A model generated the notes under the pieces. The model searched no databases and was not told the origin of the DNA. It saw only the letters and a list, made by a program, of their open reading frames with translations. Shown one piece after another: positions 59,528 to 64,000 of a stretch of 64,000 bases of DNA. Each line of letters starts with the position of its first letter. The first letter of the stretch is position 1. The translations under genes and the position numbers were made by a program. The DNA comes from Polydactylus sextarius (Eukaryota > Chordata > Actinopteri > Polynemidae). The DNA lies in NCBI GenBank assembly GCA_016801845.1, contig CM028908.1, positions 22,207,047 to 22,271,046 on the forward strand, in the 5' to 3' direction.

Positions 59528-60444
59528 CTGTCAAGACTTTAGTGGGCTGATGAAACAAACAGAACATAAGTTTAATTAATAAAAGTAATTTGATTGAAGA
59601 AATGTGTTGTCTGTGCTGCCCTGTCTATTTGTTTCACCTCTGATCACAGTTCATGGTGGCTGGATAGATGTGATCAGAGATACACAAATGGACCTCTAAC
59701 CACACCTATCAATAATTTAATCAGGCCGACATCACTGCACTAAGACAAGTACTTAAACCATAACCATAACCATGGGTCAGCAAGGACAAAATTTCATACA
59801 GTGTTAAGTAACTCTTTAGGTAAAATTAATAATAATAATAATAATCATAAACTTTCTCTCAAGTATTGAAAGTAAGAGTACATCAAGCAGTAATAACTAT
59901 ACACCAATCAGCTACAATATTTAAAACTATCTACTATGGAGGTCTAGTATCAATAAAACAGCTCTGACCTGTCAGGATATGGACATGAGGCCTCAGGGAT
60001 TTGTCCTGCAGTGTCTGTCACTAAGACTTTGGCAGCAGACTCTTTGGGTCCTATGGGTTGTGGGGCACATGGATCTGTTCCCTACATCCCTTAGAATGGA
60101 ATCTAGGTAGTTTGGTGGCTCGATGAACACCGAGAGCTGTTGGTAATGCTCCCAAAGCCATTTCATAGCAATTTCTACAGTTCTGCAAGGTGCATTTTTT
60201 TGCTGGGGTCTGTGAATTTGGTCTGAAACAATGTTTACATATATTGCTTATATTATAAGTCAAAGTAACCTTGAGATGAATGCCAAGACCTAAGGATTCC
60301 TAGCAGAAATTGTATATTAAAGAGATGATCAATGTTATTCCCTTCACCTGTAATTTTAATATTTTAGCTGATCGATGTATGTTTTGCCCTTAGAGTTTAT
60401 ATCAAAAACGTCAATACAAATAGTGAAGTAACAGGTACAAGTTT

Positions 60445-60556
60445 GGAAATGTAGTGGTGTAGAAGTATGAAGTGGTATAAAATGGAAACACTTAATTACA
60501 AGTACCTACAATTGTGCTAAATTGGGTAGATATTCAGTTACATTTCACCATTGCAA
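60445..60556 (+). repeat. hAT-type MITE fragment, other end
   Basis: AGTGGTGTAGAAGTATGAAG, then TACAAGTACCTACAATTGTG and CAGTTACATTTCACCATTG: related to the element at 57383 in opposite orientation. Confidence 0.6.
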
Positions 60557-60629
60557 GGTGAGAGAAAAACTGGCTTTAGTGTGTCACCCATGTGTTTGTG
60601 CAGGTGTTACAGCTCCTCCATGTGGGCAC

Positions 60630-61547
60630 TCAAGTAAAATGCAACATGCTGTCCTCACACTCCCTTGGAACAGTAACCTTGTAGCTGTGGCATGAGAGTT
60701 TGTAATTGTTCCCATCATTGTTGTCCCAAAAATCAGATCCATTTACATGGTAGCAGATGGCAAATTCCAAGATTGCTCCTGGCTGTAAAAGGAATGGTGG
60801 GACCGGCAGACGAAATCTGAAGATATCTGCTTCTGGAGTGTTGAGATCCCCGCGAGGTGCAGTAGTTTTCCAAGATGCTGTTGTATCTGTGTGTGTTCTC
60901 CAGTTGGTAAAAGAGTAGTGAACTGTGACCTTTTTCTCATATGCTAAATTAAGCACTTGTATTGTGCCTGTTATCCCCTGCTCTGAACACAGAACCTGCT
61001 CCAGGCACACACACTGAGTAGAGAGACGCTTCACAAAATCTGGTTGAGTGCTCATATTTTCAGGAAAACATGGTTTGAAATATGGCAGGGACAGTTCCAG
61101 TGACTTTCCAAAAGCAAGTTCAGAGCTCATCATTAGTCTGAACATAACATGTTGGGGTATCAGTGGGTGCTCTTGAACTGTGAAGACCTTCACTTCCTCT
61201 AACTCTAGGCCCAGTGAATCCACAAAGCGTACCTGTCGGCTCCCAAATCCCTTCTTTCTCTCTCTGGGTGGAGGAAGTGACTGAGCTCGTCTCCTCATGA
61301 TTGTCTTGATTGGAGGATCGCTGGGCAAACTGGCCTTTAACTCTGGTTCCTTTACCAAGGGAGTTCTTGGACGTGGAGGGCGAATCTGAATGGGAGCTTT
61401 GGGAGGTTGAGGCTTGGGATCATAAATATTCCGAAGACATATGGTGATGTTTTTAGTATTGGAGGAGTTGCCAGAGCCACTGATGAACTGAAACTGAATC
61501 CCACACTTCTCACCAGATCCCCTCTGCTTAGCCAAAGCCTCAGCCAT
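60630..61547 (-). CDS. ppp1r3d: PP1 regulatory subunit 3D (glycogen targeting)
   Basis: Tethers protein phosphatase 1 to glycogen so that glycogen synthase and phosphorylase can be dephosphorylated (family knowledge). The 305-residue frame contains RRRAQSLP at 85-92, like the 14-3-3 site of human R6; the PP1-docking RQVRFVDSLGLELEEVKVF at 104-122; and a CBM21 glycogen-binding domain at about 170-295 with GITGTIQVLNLAYEKKV, PVPPFLLQPG and the glycogen-contact FWDNNDGNNY at 273-282. It ends ECEDSMLHFT, like human PPP1R3D (ECEESWIHFI). I start at the ATG of MAEALAKQRG (61547). The frame stays open upstream to 61667, but a likely acceptor (TTTGTTTCTCAAG, ending at 61568) indicates a non-coding first exon further up. 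Coding appears intronless. The neighbouring PHACTR3 supports the D assignment. Confidence 0.92.
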   Translation of the reverse strand: MAEALAKQRGSGEKCGIQFQFISGSGNSSNTKNITICLRNIYDPKPQPPKAPIQIRPPRPRTPLVKEPELKASLPSDPPIKTIMRRRAQSLPPPRERKKGFGSRQVRFVDSLGLELEEVKVFTVQEHPLIPQHVMFRLMMSSELAFGKSLELSLPYFKPCFPENMSTQPDFVKRLSTQCVCLEQVLCSEQGITGTIQVLNLAYEKKVTVHYSFTNWRTHTDTTASWKTTAPRGDLNTPEADIFRFRLPVPPFLLQPGAILEFAICYHVNGSDFWDNNDGNNYKLSCHSYKVTVPRECEDSMLHFT

Positions 61548-62440
61548 ATTTACCCCCCAAAAATGACCTTGAGAAACAAACCAAACAATGCATAACTCAA
61601 TAATTAGATTTTTCATGGCAAAATACATTTGAATGATAAAACAGCAATTATTTGGCCTGTCAGTCAAATGTGTACATGCAGATATGGCTGCAAAACATTT
61701 TAAAGAAGGACCAAACCTTTACAGCAGACTTCTTCTGATCTGTTGTTAGGCTTGTGTCTTGTATTGACCTTTCCCACTCCCTGTAAGTTGCGATGAATCC
61801 AACTGCAACTAACTGACAGATAAGAGGTGATTGCCTCTCCCACCAAATTCCAGTAACTCAGGAGCAGAACACAACATCTTGTTCAAAAATAATGCAGTTC
61901 CTTCAAGCCACTGCAGCTGAGCTGTAAAGAAAACTTAGACAACACTACACGCACAGAACCATCAGTGACTGCAATGACAACTGGAACAACTTGAACAACT
62001 AAAACACTAATCTATGGCTCCCACACTTGGAACTCAGCCTTGACATATAACATGAGACCTGAACTGGGGAAGGGTGGCGTAGAGTGAATATTTATAGCAG
62101 GTGGTGGTGGGACGAGTCTCTGTTCTCTGAGGATGCCGTTCTTGTTTTCTCATAGTCACTAGCTTGAAATTTAAATCTTTATGCATGTGTATGTTAAAAA
62201 TGTAAAACCATTTCAAAATTTGGCTTTTTAGATTACGGAAAAAAAACAGTGTTCCCTTTGGAAGGTACAAAGTCAGGGAAAAAGCATTCGCAGCAAAACC
62301 CTTTGCTGCAAACAGTTGAAGAAAGTAACCAGTTGAATATGAGATAGTGGAATGATTTATCAGGGGGAGGCGATCCATTTAAAGTCATAGTGCATGAACT
62401 GACTAGATCAGACAGTTGTCCCAGAAATATGCCTATTTAG
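61548..62440 (-). other. ppp1r3d: PPP1R3D 5' flank, promoter not resolved
   Basis: Expected to hold the upstream intron, non-coding first exon and promoter of PPP1R3D. No specific element could be placed, and no coding exon or repeat was recognised. Confidence 0.4.
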
Positions 62441-62443
62441 GAG

Positions 62444-62516
62444 TGGGAATTAGTTTAATTGGTAGAGTGCTTGCTTAGCAGGCAAAGAGTAGTTGGATTG
62501 ATGCCCACATTTTCCA
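62444..62516 (+). pseudogene. tRNA-Ala(AGC) pseudogene, full length
   Basis: 73 nt aligning end to end with tRNA-Ala and keeping the AGC anticodon (62477-62479). Position 1 is T against C72, the T-stem has a T-C mismatch, C56 is T and the anticodon stem has an outer mismatch. Box B reads GGATTGATGCC. Confidence 0.75.
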
Positions 62517-62939
62517 CACAAACTCTATCTCTTTGCGCCTCCCTGTCAATAAGAAGCTATGTCTCCAGCCACCGCAATGAACACCATCTCAATATCTATC
62601 TCCTAAAAGTTATGTTTCCATCTTTTCCAGTTGTAACACCTCATGAGAATCAAACCCATCACTTCACCTGTGCTGGCATGTCTCATGAGAGACATATATC
62701 GTATCATACACCCAGCTGCCATCAGTGTGTGTCTATTGGGTCAATATATGAAAGAGCGTCTAAACGTCTGTCTGTGCAGTCACACGGCAGTCTTTTCCAG
62801 TTGTAACACCTAGCCATAGCTAGCACCTTTATGTCTCCATATCTGTGTTATGACCCAGGGACTTGACCTGTAATTGTTACTGGGTTTTGGTTGCAAAATT
62901 AAGAAAAGAAAGAAAATTTAAGAAGACGGGCAGATTGGA

Positions 62940-63021
62940 GACGAGGTGGCCGAGTGGTTAAGGCGATGGACTGCTAATCCATTGTGCTCTGCACGCATGG
63001 GTTCGAATCCCATTCTCGTCG
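62940..63021 (+). tRNA. tRNA-Ser (anticodon GCT)
   Basis: 82 nt with a complete cloverleaf: acceptor GACGAGG with TCTCGTC plus discriminator G, the D-arm GGCCGAGTGGTTAAGGC, anticodon loop CTGCTAA (GCT at 62973-62975), a serine-type long variable arm (GTGCTCTGCAC) and T-arm GGGTTCGAATCCC. It decodes AGC and AGU serine codons. Boxes A and B are intact. Compared with the human gene as I recall it there are only two substitutions, one of which makes a G-U pair at the base of the acceptor stem. No T4 run follows for about 180 nt. Confidence 0.95.
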
Positions 63022-63135
63022 GCTATGGCCCGTTTCCCCGCCTTCTGTCTTTGGAACAAGCAAAGCCCTTTGAGTGAGGGGCTGCTGTGTGTGATGTCTC
63101 ATGAGAATCAAACAAAGTCATATTGTCCATTTACA

Positions 63136-63182
63136 GGCTTTCAGCACGTGAGAGGTAGTGGGATCGGCGCCCACGTTCTCCA
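63136..63182 (+). pseudogene. tRNA-Ala 3'-half fragment
   Basis: CACGTGAGAGGTAGTGGGAT and CGGCGCCCACGTTCTCCA match the 3' half of the tRNA-Ala at 63260, including G58. The 5' half is missing. Confidence 0.8.
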
Positions 63183-63259
63183 TTATGGTTGCAATAAGCT
63201 CTTTTGAAAAGACACAAGAGCTAAGTAAGGTAGTGGTACAAAAACGCACATCTTCGGAA

Positions 63260-63332
63260 GGGGAATTAGCTCAAATGGTAGGGCGCTCGCTTAGCATGCG
63301 AGAGGTAGTGGGATCGGCGCCCACATTCTCCA
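63260..63332 (+). tRNA. tRNA-Ala (anticodon AGC), possibly weakened
   Basis: 73 nt with a full cloverleaf: acceptor GGGGAAT with ATTCTCC and discriminator A, including the G3-U70 pair that identifies alanine tRNA; anticodon AGC at 63293-63295 in stem CTCGC/GCGAG; T-arm GTGGG-loop-CCCAC. The T-loop reads ATCGGCG, so the nearly universal A58 is G and box B is GGATCGGCGCC. That may lower transcription or folding. No T4 terminator follows within 600 nt. Confidence 0.7.
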
Positions 63333-63571
63333 CAGGAACTCTATCTCTTTGTGTCTCCCTGTCAATGAGATGCTATGTCTCCGACCACAAGGAGCACACC
63401 AGAAGCTGTGTTTAGAGGATTTGCTGGCTTCAACTTCTCCAAGGCATTTCTCCTGTCATCAAATAGTCTACCTCATTTCTAATGAGTCAGATCGTGGGTC
63501 TCAGCTCTGCACCATCATCAATGTGGGTGTAACACCTCATTGGGTCAGTGTATGAAAGAGCATCTTAGCTC

Positions 63572-63595
63572 AGGAATTAGCTCAAATGGTAGAGC
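63572..63595 (+). pseudogene. tRNA-Ala 5'-half fragment
   Basis: AGGAATTAGCTCAAATGGTA followed by GAGC matches the acceptor and D-arm of tRNA-Ala; the rest is absent. Confidence 0.8.
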
Positions 63596-63613
63596 TAAGT
63601 CAGCTCTTTGGAA

Positions 63614-63679
63614 GGGGAATTAGCTCAAATGGTAGCATTAGCATGCGAGAGGTAGTGGGATCGACGCCCACATTCTCCA
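63614..63679 (+). pseudogene. tRNA-Ala(AGC) with deleted anticodon stem
   Basis: 66 nt; identical in pattern to the 63260 copy except that the 5' strand of the anticodon stem is deleted (GGTAGCATTAGCATGCGAG). It keeps A58 in the T-loop (ATCGACG). It cannot form a cloverleaf. Confidence 0.85.
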
Positions 63680-64000
63680 CAGGAACTCTATCTCTTTGTG
63701 TCTCTGTCTCTCAAAGAGATGCTATGATTCCGGCCACTGCAAGGACCTCATCAGGTCTCAGATGCTGTGTTCAGAGGATTTGCTGGCTTCAACTTCTCCA
63801 AGGCATTTCTCCTGTCGTCAAATAGTCTTCTTCACTGCTAATGAGTCATACACCCAGCTGCGATCAGTGTGGGACGATTGGGTCAGTGTGTGAAAGAGCA
63901 TCTGACACCATCCTAATGTCTATCTATGATCAGTCACATTGCAATCTTTTCCAGTTGTAACACCTCATGAGAATCAAACCCATCACTTCACCTGTCTTTT

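Larger units (their letters stand above)
55691..60629. other. Intergenic region PHACTR3 - PPP1R3D
   Basis: The two genes converge here. Recognised contents are hAT-type MITE fragments at 57383-57480 and 60445-60556, a similar repeat at 58168-58260, a 14-bp hairpin at 59495-59527 and an AAT run at 59828-59845. I saw no exon of SYCP2 or FAM217B, genes that lie between these two in human. The rest shows nothing recognised. ATTAAA on the minus strand at 60355-60360 may be the PPP1R3D poly(A) signal. Confidence 0.5.
62444..64000 (+). repeat. Locally duplicated tRNA-Ala-bearing units
   Basis: tRNA-Ala-like pieces at 62444, 63136, 63260, 63572 and 63614 are followed by shared 3' flanks: AACTCTATCTCTTTG near 62521, 63336 and 63684; 'TTTGCTGGCTTCAACTTCTC' near 63420 and 63779; CATGAGAATCAAA near 62642, 63102 and 63967. 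The array continues past the window edge. Confidence 0.85.

Noticed and set aside
61548..61667. Longer N-terminus for PPP1R3D starting MTDRPNN
   Set aside because: A splice acceptor pattern lies between this ATG and MAEALAK; the extra residues look like intron and UTR translation.

Overview
This window is nuclear DNA of a teleost fish (species not determinable by eye). The evidence is split genes with GT-AG introns, GT/CT/TA microsatellites, teleost-type dispersed repeats, a decayed non-LTR retrotransposon, and fish-like versions of vertebrate genes. No bacterial, phage, plasmid or CRISPR content is visible. About 10% of the window is exonic. The exon structures here come from splice signals plus reading-phase agreement across every junction.

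Layout. (1) 1-2460: repeat-rich left edge with a teleost dispersed repeat and a decayed LINE reverse-transcriptase fragment. (2) 2461-8679: plus-strand gene for a secreted DMBT1-like protein, with six tandem group-B SRCR exons followed by a five-exon ZP module. Its 5' end (signal peptide) is not securely found. (3) 8680-10800: intergenic, rich in repeats and MITE-like elements, with telomere-like tracts. (4) 10983-55673: plus-strand PHACTR3 (scapinin), 13 coding exons, 540 residues, complete from N-terminal exon to the final HLTRFHRP and a poly(A) signal. Two further promoter/first-exon candidates lie inside it: exon 1b near 24.1 kb, giving a form starting in exon 2 context, and an internal one at 51.7 kb, giving a predicted 128-residue form with only RPEL2, RPEL3 and the PP1-binding tail. 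(5) 55.7-60.6 kb: intergenic with dispersed repeats. (6) 60630-61547, minus strand: PPP1R3D, a glycogen-targeting subunit of protein phosphatase 1. (7) 62.4-64.0 kb: a small Pol III locus with tRNA-Ser(GCT), a tRNA-Ala(AGC), and several decayed tRNA-Ala copies in locally duplicated sequence that runs off the right edge.

PHACTR3 and PPP1R3D are both PP1-binding proteins. From general knowledge they are also close together on human chromosome 20q13.33, so this looks like conserved synteny. I did not find a wholly new biological system. The observations most worth following are the internal PHACTR3 promoter fused to a splice acceptor, the homogenised SRCR exon-intron array, a dispersed repeat that carries a perfect estrogen-response-element palindrome, a 48-bp near-perfect palindrome in a PHACTR3 intron, and the tRNA-Ala array in which the only full-length copy has lost the conserved A58.
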